64,000 nt of DNA from Anagrus nilaparvatae (lineage: Eukaryota; Arthropoda; Insecta; Hymenoptera; Mymaridae): positions 13,286,001 through 13,350,000 of the forward strand of contig JAKSXM010000040.1 of NCBI GenBank assembly GCA_022575985.1, read 5' to 3'. Under the pieces are notes generated by a model that was given only the letters and a program-made list of their open reading frames with translations, ran no database searches and was not told where the DNA came from. Shown here piece by piece: positions 21,652-31,829 of the stretch; the stretch's first letter is position 1, and each line of letters opens with the position of its first letter. The position numbers and the translations under genes are program-made.

Positions 21652-22761
21652 CTATGACAGTATCCTCGTCGATAGTACTCGGTCACTTAGGTAGCTCTTC
21701 ATTACCCGCATCAAATATTTGGGTACTGCGAAGTCACTCAGTTCTTGCAGGAAGTCTGTCCACTTTGCCGAGTAAAATGCATTCTTGACATCAAGGGTAA
21801 CCAAAAGAGTAATTTTACGAGAGTAGTTATTACCCATTTGGGCCCTCGCTATCGCGTCAACGGCCTCCTTCACTGCCCCAATGGTAGAATGCCCCCGTCT
21901 AAAGCCGTATTGTCGAGGAGATAAGTCTCCCGCTGCCTCTGCAGCGTTTAAGATACGAGGTTGAAGCATCTTTTCGAAACTTTTTCCCGCTGTATCCAAA
22001 AGTCCTAGTGGTCGCCAGTAGGATGGGAGTGTAGGATCACCCTTTCCTTTGCTTATAAGTACCAGTATTGCCTTTTTCCATCGCCTGCTAAAGACTCCTG
22101 TTCGGATGCATGTGTTGTACATCCTTAACATCAATGATGGACACTCGTCTGCAGCTAATCTTATAATCTCGGCTGGTATACCGTCTGGGCCGGGAGCTTT
22201 CTTATTTCTAAGGGAGTCCACGGCAGCAAACAGCTCTTCTTGCGTAAAGTCCGGGATATCCTCGACATTGATGTTATCCTCTTGATCCATTCTTGTCGGG
22301 TGCGTCGGGAATAGGGCATCAACGACTGTTTTTGCCTCCTCTTCGTCCATTAGCGAGCTGGCCGCGAAGCCCCTCAGCTTCTTCGTAACTATCTTGAAGC
22401 CAAGTCCCCAGGGGTCGTTGTCAACTTCAATACATAGCTTCCTTTCACAGCGAATTTTGCTGGCATTGATCGCCTGACTTAAGGATCGCTTAACTTCTTT
22501 GTGAACGTTCATGAGTTCCCTTGCTTCTCCGCGGGACTTTGCTCTAGTCGCTCTTCTTCGCGTCTTGTGGCTTTGTCTGCGGAGCTCTGCAATTTCTGGG
22601 TTCCACCAGTACACAGGTGGGTTCTTTCCATTGAACCTTTTTCGAGGCATGGAAGCATCACAGGCTTTCTTAAGCAGCGTTATTACTTTGGATACTAGTT
22701 TCTCCGCGTCTTCCTTACTTCCTACTCTGCGGGAATTCGCTAGAATTGCCCCTTGTCCCAT
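21652..22761 (-). pseudogene. R1-like ORF2, reverse transcriptase (YADD lost)
   Basis: A 369-residue frame with RT motifs in order: KKAPGPDGIPAEII, the K/R-rich LISKGKGDPTLPSYWRPLGLL, QYGFRRGHSTIGA and motif A VTLDVKNAFYSAKW (the first catalytic Asp is in LDVKNAF). It continues to SYLSDRVLSTRI, and then the sequence passes directly to TVIETKRFVKYLG. The segment between, which should hold the PQGSVLGP phrase and the YADD catalytic pair, is missing, an internal deletion of a few hundred bases. The enzyme would be inactive. Confidence 0.88.
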
Positions 22762-23480
22762 CGATAAAACTTGTATGAATCGTTCTTTATTCAGCTTATT
22801 GAGGTTCCAACCTCTTGGTTTCGGCCTGTATGCCTCACCGGGGGTTGTCGTTCGTGCTGGATTTCAAACGAAATAAACTGTTGTCGCTCGCTGTAAAATC
22901 TTCCATGACGTGCCAGTTATTCACTCTTGTGCTCAGGCCTTCAGATGCGAAAGACACGTCAATTATCGTCTTGTTATAGCCGGCCCTTCTAAAGGTAGTG
23001 GTGTAACCTACGTTCAAGACAACGAGTCCGAGCCTGGATAACATTTCAAGGGTCGCCGCCCCTTTTGAGTCAGTGTAGGGCATGCCCCAGTCAACAGCCT
23101 TGGCGTTAAAATCGCCTGCAACAATTATGTTTCTGTCCCGCATCTCTCGCAAAGTCTTTTATGCCTAATAATTTTATATAATACTCCTGTCTAGGTCCGG
23201 TCGGCGTAAGGTAGAAGCTCACGTAAGTTATAGTTTTACTTCAAACCCACACAAAGCCCCTACCTCTTCCTGATGCTTCTACTGGTACTTTTTCTTGATT
23301 AGCGATCCAAATAGCTGCTGTTCCTAGTTCGTCGTCGAACCAGGTAGCTGGATTTGGATTACCCCCTCGGTACTGCTCGCTGATGATCCAAAGGTCTGCC
23401 TTGATTTCTCTCTGAGTTTGATACATAAGCTGGTTTGCAGTCCAGCTTCTGTGCATGTTTCCTTGAACCACCTTGATCAT
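22762..23480 (-). pseudogene. R1-like ORF2, AP endonuclease domain
   Basis: Frame 23,241-23,480 begins MIKVVQGNMHRSWTANQLMY and contains IISEQYR, the Glu-bearing phrase of the endonuclease (SEPY in canonical R1). Frame 22,835-23,152 has GDFNAKAVDWG (catalytic Asp/Asn) and ends in TASDNSLF, where the family has SDH, so the catalytic His is Asn here. A stop at 23,241 and a frame change near 23,160 divide the domain. It nicks target DNA in active relatives. Confidence 0.82.
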
Positions 23481-23830
23481 TTTCTGATCGGTTTTTGAAA
23501 CTCAGAGCACTTCCTGGAACCTGGGAAGTGTTTAAGCTCTTTTTCCTTTAATTTGGCAGCTTTGCATAGGAAGCATTGCAGCTTCCCAGTACATTCAACC
23601 ACCTTGTGGTTTCCCATCCCACATTTAAAGCATAGTTTGCTTCGATCGGTTCCTTTTTAATTACCTGCTATGTAGCCATACGCTAAACATCTGAAGCATC
23701 TAAGCGAAGTTGCCTGTAGTCTTACTCTACAACTGCCCAAGCCTAGCTTAAAGCTGCCTTTCTTCATCAGCTTGAATGCCGCCTTCTCGTCCAGCTCGAC
23801 CGTGGCTGATATCTGTTCCCGAATATTAGG
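23481..23830 (-). pseudogene. R1-like ORF1, zinc-knuckle tail
   Basis: Continues ORF1 in a shifted frame. It contains CFRCLAYGYIAGN followed by a stop where the fourth ligand Cys should be, then an intact CCHC knuckle CFKCGMGNHKVVEC and a third C-x2-C (CFLC). The first knuckle also has Tyr in place of the His ligand. These knuckles bind RNA in active elements. Confidence 0.75.
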
Positions 23831-25000
23831 TTAAGATAGCTTCACCATGATCGGACCGGTTTCCTTTAGAACGTCTTTCAAGACTACCTCTACTTCCTCT
23901 CTTGTTGTAAGCCAATCGATGTCCCGAACCTGAAGAGTTCGGCGTGGTGTCAGACATGTGACATTCACGCTCTCTCCCATTGTTGCCTTAACTGCCTCAA
24001 AAAAGGCTGTATGCCCTTCTGCTTTTCCTCGCATCTCGATCAATACGTTACCAGCTTGGGTTTTCTGAACTGCACAGATGTTAGTTTCAGTGGCTTCTCC
24101 TATAACGCTCTCCTTGATCTGCTTCAAGACATTGGCGTATGCTCTCCCTTCTGGTAGCTTAATCGCGACTGCTTTGTCTCTAGCTCTAGGAAGCTTCGCT
24201 TTCCCATTGGCGTTTGCTTTCTTTTTATTTCTTTTTCCTTCCTTCTTTTCTCTCTCTGCCTTTCTTTTCTTCCTCCTGTTCCTTCGACGAGTGAACTCTT
24301 GAAAGTTCTCATTGTCTGTGGAAGGAGTTTGGGTGGGTTCCAGCATATTATTTCCATTTCTTTCCGCTGCTACCACTGTTTCATCTGTTAGCCTTATGAG
24401 TGAAACAGTAGCTCTAGGAAGTGGTCGCGGATTGGTTGCCCTGGTAGCTGAGAGTTGTTTTGCCGCAGATGCAGCAGAATTGACTTTCAGTCCCAAATTT
24501 TTTGAGCTCTTTTCACCTGCAGACTTATTTGAGGGAGTCTGTTTTCCACTATCATTTTCCTCTTCCGAGTTTTCTCGAACCCTTTTCTTTGTATGTTTAG
24601 CGGCTTTAGTTTGCTCGCTAATAATATATTGCTTAAATTCAGTTTCGATGGCGAGGACTTCTCGGGCTTGCATGCCCTTAATTGTCTTTAACATGCTTAG
24701 ATTATTCTTGAACAGCCTAACTCCATCTTTGATTACCATCGAAATGTTAGTCTGCTTTTTAATCTTATCCTCCATCTGTTCAACGCAAGTAAGCATCTCA
24801 TCATAGAACTTCTCGATGGTCGCATGACATCTGTTCAGGTTTGTGACGTTTTTGCTAATAGAAGTACTGGCAAAAGTCGCCTGAACAATATCGCTTTCTT
24901 GGTCTCCATCTACGATTTCACAGTCCATGTCCTGTGTAGAAGGATCTTGGATATTCTTATCCTTTTGATTCGCGCTTTTGTTTATGTTTTTTTCAGACAT
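23831..25000 (-). CDS. R1-like ORF1 (gag-like), open but C-terminally cut
   Basis: A 389-residue frame starting MSEKNINKSANQKDKNIQD. Residues ~1-50 are acidic, ~60-125 helical, ~130-290 very rich in Lys/Arg/Ser (RRRNRRKKRKAEREKK), and ~290-389 form the gag-like domain (RAYANVLKQIK, VRDIDWLTTREEV). It ends at a stop at 23,831 just before the zinc knuckles, which follow in another frame, so the natural ORF1 has been truncated by a frameshift. Product: RNA-binding chaperone of the retrotransposon particle. Confidence 0.75.
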   Translation of the reverse strand: MSEKNINKSANQKDKNIQDPSTQDMDCEIVDGDQESDIVQATFASTSISKNVTNLNRCHATIEKFYDEMLTCVEQMEDKIKKQTNISMVIKDGVRLFKNNLSMLKTIKGMQAREVLAIETEFKQYIISEQTKAAKHTKKRVRENSEEENDSGKQTPSNKSAGEKSSKNLGLKVNSAASAAKQLSATRATNPRPLPRATVSLIRLTDETVVAAERNGNNMLEPTQTPSTDNENFQEFTRRRNRRKKRKAEREKKEGKRNKKKANANGKAKLPRARDKAVAIKLPEGRAYANVLKQIKESVIGEATETNICAVQKTQAGNVLIEMRGKAEGHTAFFEAVKATMGESVNVTCLTPRRTLQVRDIDWLTTREEVEVVLKDVLKETGPIMVKLS

Positions 25001-26102
25001 TTTTATTTCATTAAGAATTCATCGCTCCATGTGCAACGGGCTCCTTCGACCCCTCACATTCTGGGCAGCTGACAAGCAAACTGGTTGCATCACAGAGGAT
25101 ATAACTGACGGCATGTACTTGCACTTGCTTGCTCCTCCAATTCCTCCACGAATAAAAGCATAATTCGCTTCGGAAATTTAGAGTCCTCCAGCAGCTTGGG
25201 TACATACCGGCAACATCGCCAAGCCGTTAATAATGGGCTCCGGCTGAAGAGAACCCCACCTCCCGTCTTGCGTCAGCAGAGGCCAAAGATGGTTCAGGTT
25301 GCTCGACACGCAACCAGACAGCTCGCTTCCCCATCCAGGATCCTCTTTTGGCACTCACGGGTCGCGCCGCACGGCATACTGTCCATACCGTGCATGTGTG
25401 TAGACAAACACATTTAGTTGTGTTTGTAAACACACATGTCCCGCATGGGCAGACACACGGCGAAGGATTTTAGAGTTTCCTCAAACACAGCTAGAGTTTC
25501 TTAGGTTTGCAACGCCCATCCAGAAAGGCCGAAGTCTTCCTGGCTCATAGGTTTACCTTCACACATTACTTAACCAGAAAATAACAACCTCTAGTCATAG
25601 TTTAGCGGAGCCCGCAACTAACCTTTAATCGGCTGCGTTGCTGTGCTCAAGGTGGAAATCTCCCATGCTAAGAGCCATATACATAAGGCCTAAGGCGACC
25701 TCGCATATGGCTTATATCGCACTTAAATTTGGAGAAGACCTTGGAGCCCCTTTTGGTGTGCCGAATCCTCACAGATACTTAAGGATAGCGAGCTGCAGCA
25801 CGTTCATTAAGGCTGCACAATAGAAAAGCAAGACATAAACCCGGTTTATAGGGCAGCCTCGGTTATTCCAGAGAGCTATAAGCTATCTGCGGCATAATCA
25901 ATGAAAGTGCATTGGGTCAGCAATTTGCGTGTCCCACAGAGAAAAGCAAGGCATAGGATCCGTTTATAGGGCAGCCTCAGTTATTGCAGAAAGCTATATC
26001 CAGTATCTCTGATTCTAGTTCAACCTGGATAAGGTGGCCTGAACTACCTTCCTCCTTCCTCAGCCTTATGAGGCTCCGGGCCTAGGACCGGTATAGCGGA
26101 GT
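25001..26102 (-). promoter_or_regulatory. R1-like 5' leader with an internal duplication
   Basis: About 1.1 kb of GC-richer sequence between the element's 5' end and ORF1. A ~60-bp phrase ('gtttatagggcagcctc' with 'agaaaagcaag' before it) occurs at 25,821-25,880 and again at 25,938-25,998, a ~117-bp spaced duplication of the kind seen in LINE 5' promoter monomers. No coding potential is recognised in the short frames of this stretch. Confidence 0.5.
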
Positions 26103-26990
26103 TAATAATGATAATAATAATAATGATAATAATAATAATAACAGTAGTATTACTAATAATAATTTAGAAAATAATTTAAATGACACTTTTAATTTTAATT
26201 TTAACAATAGTTCTAATAGTTCTAATAACTTAAAAATAAATTTTGGAATTTCAAATAATCTATATAGCAATCATGTTCCTAAAGTTAATATTTCTGAAAA
26301 TGAACAATAACTACATACACTAGACACAGAAAATAATGAACATAACTAAACACACACTCTTAACACACAAAATTCTAAACTAAATACAGTAACTATTTAT
26401 AATAGTAATAATAATAATAATATGAACAATAATTCTTACAATAGTAATATGGAAAATAGTAAATATCAAGGTACTGTATATAATAGGATTGTGGCATCTG
26501 CTGTCATACCCTCTGCAGCACCCACACCCACACCGTCCCTTTTACTTAGTCAAACCTCAGATACTGTGCAAGTTGAGAAAAGGGAACTATTTATACCTGG
26601 TTTTATGGAAATCAATAATGAAATTAACTTGCGCTGTATTTCTTATTCCATTTTAAAAGCACTACTCCCTTCTCTCAACCAATCAGACATTTGTGGAGTC
26701 CGTTTCACCAGTTTTAAAAATATAACCGAGCAACTTCCTGCTATCAAATACCCATCCTTCATTATCACTCTTGCAAAACCAGAATTAGTTCAGTTAATTA
26801 TGAGGGCGAAGAAAATTCACTATTATTTTTCTACCTGGGACTTGCATATATCAATTTTAAACTCTGAAATTGCGACCTTGTTACCCGATAGAAAGATTTT
26901 TGTGAATGAAACACTCCAATTGAACGATTAAAATACATAACTGTTAAAGAAATAGCATCTTCCCTAGGTTTTAAATTTATTTGGTATAAT
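26103..26990 (+). pseudogene. Non-LTR ORF1, C-terminal part
   Basis: Begins with the second copy of the 16-bp duplication, then an Asn/Ser-rich linker with stops (for example 26,308-26,310). The 169-residue frame 26,422-26,931 carries the esterase/RRM-like ORF1 C-terminal region (LFIPGFMEINNEI, LLPSLNQSDICGVRF, YPSFIITLAKPELVQLIMRAKK). The next frame continues with TVKEIASSLGFKFIWYNSGRFLMRW, the typical LINE ORF1 ending ('a...g.kyvW...g.ilvR'). A frameshift near 26,925 separates them. It completes the ORF1 begun at 6,934. Confidence 0.75.
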
Positions 26991-27152
26991 TCTGGCAGAT
27001 TCTTAATGAGATGGAGGGAGGGGATGAGAGCGCATGAGGTTCGCTCTGAAACTGACCTACATGATCAAATAAAACATCACAATATTAGACATATTACTAA
27101 TTATAATGATAATCAATGACGCGATAAAAATTGAGAACCAAACTCAGGATCT

Positions 27153-27356
27153 GTGTCCAACTCAAAACCTTCTGGACTCAAAGTTTGCTTCTTGAATGCC
27201 ACTTCATTAAAAAAGCATATGAGTGAGTTTAGAAATTTTTTATCATCTGATAACTCCTATGATGTTATGTGTATTGCTGAAACTCGTTTTGGTCCTCAAA
27301 TTAATAATCACATTATTAATATTTCCGGTTATAGTGTTTTAAGATATATTATATAG
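27153..27356 (+). pseudogene. Non-LTR ORF2 start: AP endonuclease N terminus
   Basis: 67 residues: LKVCFLNATSLKKHMSEFRNFL then YDVMCIAETRFGPQI and INISGYSVLR, the N-terminal Asn (LNA/NVR) and Glu (AET/SET) motifs of LINE AP endonucleases. The sequence ends abruptly; the rest of ORF2 is absent. Loss of the 3' part is unusual for LINEs, which normally lose their 5' end, so a deletion or later insertion removed it. Confidence 0.75.
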
Positions 27357-27480
27357 ATTCGTAACCTTGTATAAATAATATATTTCACCGCCATTCAGAT
27401 GGTAATTGCTGATATCAGGAAAGAAATATACATTTCATATATTATTCATTTATTTGGGTGAAAATAAAAAAAAAATTAAA

Positions 27481-27710
27481 TATAAAAGCTAGTATCCCGA
27501 AGAGGATAAATCAAAGATTATTAAAAAAAAAAATATATTAATTTTCGATAATATTTAGGGTAAAAAGGATGTGGCATTTGATCGCTAACTAATTTTTCAA
27601 TTGGGTTTGCAACCCTAACTTTTTATTACCCTAAATATTATCGAAAATTAATTTTTTGTTTTTAAATAATCTTTGATTTATCCTCTTTGGGATGCTAACT
27701 TTTTTTTTTT
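27481..27710. mobile_element. 230-bp hairpin element, TTAA-flanked
   Basis: Arms 27,497-27,565 and 27,625-27,694 are near-perfect inverses (shared 'gaggataaatcaaagatt' and 'tttcgataatatttagggta'), with a ~60-bp loop. TTAA occurs at 27,477-27,480 and 27,711-27,714. The outermost ~15 bp match less well than the inner arms, so the TTAA boundary is less certain than in the larger elements. Confidence 0.65.
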
Positions 27711-27979
27711 TAATTTTATTGTAAGAGTTTCTTAAAAATCGAAAATTACATCAGAAATCAACAGAAATATCGGTACATCATCGGTACATCTGAGGTTTCC
27801 CCTTAAACATAAATAAACGTTTTTACAGTTTGGTTACGCTCAAATTTCCACATCTTTTTAAAATATTTTATTTAAATTAAATATTTTTATTTAAATAAAT
27901 TATTATTTTTATGTAAGTTAAAAAATTTTATATATAAAAATGTATGTGTTTTTGTAATATTGTTAAATTTTTGTAGATC

Positions 27980-28012
27980 CTGAAGAAGGGGGTACAAACC
28001 CCTGAAACGTTG
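27980..28012 (+). ncRNA. Hammerhead-like core motif (CTGAAGA-stem-GAAAC)
   Basis: CTGAAGA, then AGGGG-GTACAAA-CCCCT (a perfect 5-bp stem), then GAAAC. This is the order of the conserved core and stem II of a hammerhead ribozyme, a motif known from Penelope-like and other retroelements. I could not find convincing stems I and III around it, so activity is doubtful. A related motif is at 54,651-54,683. Confidence 0.35.
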
Positions 28013-28502
28013 ATGAAATTAAAAAACTTTAAACTAAATTGTTCCTTTTGATCATTTTTTATTATTATTTATAATAATAATTTCTATTAAAAAATCTTAT
28101 TTTTGGAACATAACAAATATTCATATTTGTTTTATTTATAAAAATATATAAACTCCAATTGCTAGGTAAACATGATGCTAGAAATTACAGAACGTATATA
28201 AGAAAATACTTATATTACTAATAATTTAATGATTTTTATTTTTCTAAATATTCATTTAAGACAGATAAATGTAAGTATTACAGTATAACAACTATGGGTT
28301 ACGAAATTTTTATTTTTAACTACATTTATTTTGAAAAAATTCTTTTTTGCAACTGTAAATAATTATCTTTTCAAAAATTTTTATTCAAAAAATCAAAAAA
28401 AAAAAAAAAAAATCAAATAAATAAATTAAAAATTTTTAAAGATCTATGTAAAATATATAATGTTCCATGAACTGAAAATTATTTTTAAAAAATATTACTC
28501 AC

Positions 28503-29080
28503 AGAAAGTGAATCTTCACCAACTAAGCTTGAAGCAACAGCCAATATATTTGGTAAATAACATTTTTCATACATTGAACTAGCTTGGCATGTATGAACAA
28601 TAAATAGAATTTCATGGTATCTTCTTTTTTGCAACATTTGCTCCAAAGCATCAATTAATTCTTTACTAGTTATTTCTTTAGAATCCTAAAACTTCAATAA
28701 ACCATTACCACCATGCCCGGCCCTGTTAACTATATAAGTATATTTGATCCTTCATCAGTTAATAATTTTTTTGATCTAAGAGTTTGAGTGGATAATTGAC
28801 CTGTAAGCAATCTTATGAAGTTTTCAACTACTATTTTATAACCTCTATAATCTTCTTCTACATCATCCCCATCATTAATATGCTATTTTATATTATTAAA
28901 TACTGTTGCTGGATGAAAGTTTCTAGGATTGTAGGCCATATCATCAACGATCATAATAATAATGTGTGAATCAGGTATATCAATGAGTTTGACGCTTCTA
29001 TTAATAGATAAGACATTGGAAACATGTCTATAATTATCAAACGGAAAAATTTCACAAATAATTTATGGTTTCTTAAAAAT
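28503..29080 (-). pseudogene. PIGK: PIGK/GPI8 fragment (GPI transamidase catalytic subunit), broken
   Basis: Minus-strand translation gives [76 protein letters not shown] and THTCQASSMYEK-like text ending SSLVGEDSLS before a GTGAGT donor. These are the hallmarks of PIG-K, the C13-family cysteine protease that attaches GPI anchors in the ER. Both catalytic neighbourhoods (His in HGG, Cys in TCQA) are present, but the Asp before TCQA is His. There are three nonsense codons (TAG at 28,883-28,885, 28,730-28,732 and 28,686-28,688) and a ~4-bp insertion before HGG. First and last exons are absent. Non-functional. Confidence 0.88.
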
Positions 29081-29324
29081 AATAATTATCCAGACTTTTT
29101 ATTTGTATATAAGACATCTATATTCATGAAACAATAAATTAATCATATTATTGATATGGAGAGTTAGGGTGGACATTGATTATGTCATTTGTACTGTAAA
29201 AAAGAGCAAATATTTAATTTAACTAAGAACATAATTTTTTAATCTTTTATTTGAAAATTAGACAATAGAACTATTATATTTAAAAATATAAATACTAACC
29301 TTTTAGAAAATTTAATATGAATAT

Positions 29325-29400
29325 TAAATAATATATAATAATATATAATAATATATAATAATATATATAATATATATAATATATAATAATATATTCATAT
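29325..29400. repeat. (TAATATA)n microsatellite
   Basis: Repeated TAATATATAA units, at the point where the CDC50 coding sequence is lost. Expansion here probably destroyed the last codons. Confidence 0.85.
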
Positions 29401-29431
29401 TTAATATGAATATTCATATATTTGCACATAT

Positions 29432-31822
29432 GAATAACTAGCAATATAACTCCTAAGATCAGACAAAGAGAACCAACTACAACGTAAGCGATACCTAGAA
29501 ATGGATTCTTTTCACCCAAAAGTAACGTTGTGCTTAAAATCATTCTCTTTGTACCATCAAATGCAGAAACTTGATATGCTAAAAATTTTAATTAAAATAT
29601 TAAAATATGATATAAATATGATATTTAAATACTTTAAGGGTCGTTTTACCTAAACTTTTTTTTGATAATCGATTTTTTTTTTTTTCTGTTAATTACTTTA
29701 TATATGTCTCAAGAGTATGTAAAAAAAATTTATTTTTAAATCCTCCCCCCTAAGTATATTTTTTGGCCTTTTTTGCGCGCACCGTCAAACGTACTTTTGA
29801 TAAAATTTAACGGTATAGCTCTATTATTATCTTACATATCTTCTAGCTATTGTTAAAAAGTTAGAAATTATGTCGGAACCGGTCACTGATAGAAATTATG
29901 AGCAAATTTAGCTGATATTCGCGATTGTTTATGACGCCAAATTTAGCCGTGCGAAAATGATAAAAAATAGCAAATCGGCCCAGCAGTAGGGGTAAAATCA
30001 GCTACAGGTTCAGTATGAAAACCGGAAGGATAACTTTATGGCTCAAAAATCACTGATAACTTATAAGTATACTTAAATATACAAAAAATAAAATGTTTTG
30101 TTAAATTTCTACGAAAAAAAAATTTTTATTCTTATTTAGAAAACTATGTTTTTACACCTTCTAATCAAGATTTCTTTAAAACTGCTCAACTGATTTTAAT
30201 TTTTTTGGTCTAATATATTTTTTGTAAGTTCCTTTACGTAATAAAAAAAAAAAATTAATAATTTAATAACTAAAAGTACCGAAAAAATTATTCCAAAACT
30301 TCAAAGTCGTTTTACTTGAAACAACGTCTTTGAAAACCATGTACACGATTACGCGATAACTTCTGCACCGATTTACTTTAAATTTACTAAGCAACTTAAT
30401 AAATGCACTAATTTCGGGATGACGTCGAGTTTTTTTTTTTTATGTTCTCAAAAAATTTTTACAGCTGCTTTTGCCCAAAAATTATAGGCTTTTTTTTTCA
30501 TTTTAACTTTGTGTAGCCGCCATTTTGTTCCTAATTAATTTTTTTGAAAAAACTCGACGTCATCCCGAAATTACGGGTTTTAAGTCTTACCAATTTTTTT
30601 TTTGTATGTTTTAGATTATCCTAAGTCAAGATATCCTGTACATAACTTTGGATTATTTTTTTTCAGAGACGCAAATACACCTCTCTTACGCAAAAATGAC
30701 GTCACAAAAAACAAAAAAAAATTTTTTTTTTTAATTATTAATATATTTCTAAACAATAAAAAAAATTTGATTCAAATATCTCTATCCGTTATTTCACAAT
30801 CCTACCTTGAAAATCAGCTAAAATATCGACATATTTAGGTAAAACGACCCTTAATGATAATTATAATTATATTTACAATATTTCATGTGCAATGTATAGT
30901 TCCCAGGAACTAAACTATTTTTAAAACCATCCTTTGAATGATCAACTCTTCTGTACAATTTCCTGAAGATTGGCATTGCAGCTGTTCTCATCCATACAAT
31001 TAAATCCTCATTTTAGAAGCCGTACTTATCATTATCTTCAAGATCTAGTTCATAAACTGGAACTGACAAATTTTTTGGTTTACCAAAACCTTTAAATGCC
31101 TCTTTCAAATTATTATCAGATTCTGGATTCTTAAATTTTATTTTTTTATCAGACTCCCATGTAATTTCTGTTCTTAATAATGGTACTGGTAAATTTTGTG
31201 AGTCAAAGTGCAAAGTTAGACTATCGCTAAACAAAGAATTAGCTATTGCTCCGCACGGAGCTATTGGTATTGAAGATCCATCCTTTTCAACATAAGCAAA
31301 TGGTTCGCAATCACTAGAAACTGTCTGACTTAATTGGCCTAACAACTGGTTATCATCTCTTGATTTAACATAGCGACGATGATTTTGATAAAAATTTGTT
31401 AGGCCATAATACATATAAACTGATCCATTAAAGTCAGTCTTTAGATTAAATTTCTCTTGGCAAAAACAATCTTCTTTGGGGTTCATCATGATAACGTCCA
31501 TATTTTATTTTTTGATTTTTAATGTTAATTGAATAACAGTTTGTATAATCGACACTGATTTCCTGTACTTCGTAAGAGAAGTATAATAATCCAATACCAA
31601 CTGGTATGAATAAAATTCCAATAACAAAAAAAAATGACAAAACAGTTCCTGCTATTAAGATTGGTTTCCAAGCAGGTAACCTTTGCTGTTTAAAGACACT
31701 ATCGAAAAAATAATGATAAAATTGAAATAAGTTCCAAAGCATTTAAAATTTAAGATAAAATATTTACCAGAAGGTTTTTTAGTTTTTGATATACGTTCAT
31801 TTTCAGCAGCGTTTGTAGGCAT
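29432..31822 (-). pseudogene. TMEM30A: CDC50/TMEM30 (P4-ATPase flippase subunit), nearly complete but broken
   Basis: Exon 1 starts at 31,822 (MPTNAAENERISKTKKPS). Exon 2 has FKQQRLPAWKPILIAGTVL and a first membrane span. Exon 3 (to 30,878) has DFNGSVYMYYGLTNFYQNHRRYV and FRKLYRRVDHSKDGFKNSL. The last exon (29,578 down) has [11 protein letters not shown] and [21 protein letters not shown], the second span. CDC50 proteins are two-span chaperones of lipid flippases. Lesions: the intron-1 acceptor AG before the expected Asp codon is lost; a frameshift lies near 31,515; a TAA at 31,013-31,015 interrupts GF-x-NEDLIVWMRTAA; the C terminus is replaced by a microsatellite. The last intron hosts a 1.2-kb TTAA element. 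Confidence 0.9.
29638..30851. mobile_element. 1.2-kb TTAA-flanked element in the CDC50 intron
   Basis: Perfect 17-bp TIRs, GGGTCGTTTTACCTAAA at 29,638 and its complement ending at 30,851, with TTAA at 29,634-29,637 and 30,852-30,855. Without it the intron would be about 85 bp. An inner pair of inverted phrases ('cgggatgacgtcgagttttt' at ~30,416 and 'aaactcgacgtcatcccg' at ~30,548) forms a second hairpin. No transposase frame. Confidence 0.92.
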
Positions 31823-31829
31823 TTTTAAA

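Larger units (their letters stand above)
20346..26102 (-). mobile_element. R1-clade non-LTR retrotransposon, full span but defective
   Basis: The element runs from a 5' end at 26,102 to a poly(A) tail read as poly(T) at 20,346-20,371. It is flanked by the 16-bp duplication TAATAATGATAATAAT (20,330-20,345 and 26,103-26,118). Order on the minus strand: ~1.1-kb 5' leader, ORF1 (gag-like with CCHC knuckles), ORF2 (AP endonuclease, RT, C-terminal Cys/His finger), 3' UTR. The target is the linker of another LINE's ORF1. ORF2 carries several stops and frame breaks and has lost the RT catalytic motif, so it cannot move by itself. Confidence 0.92.

Noticed and set aside
23831..25072. Plus-strand frames opposite R1-like ORF1 (24,078-25,072), hydrophobic and long
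   Set aside because: They are antisense shadows of the Lys/Arg-rich ORF1.
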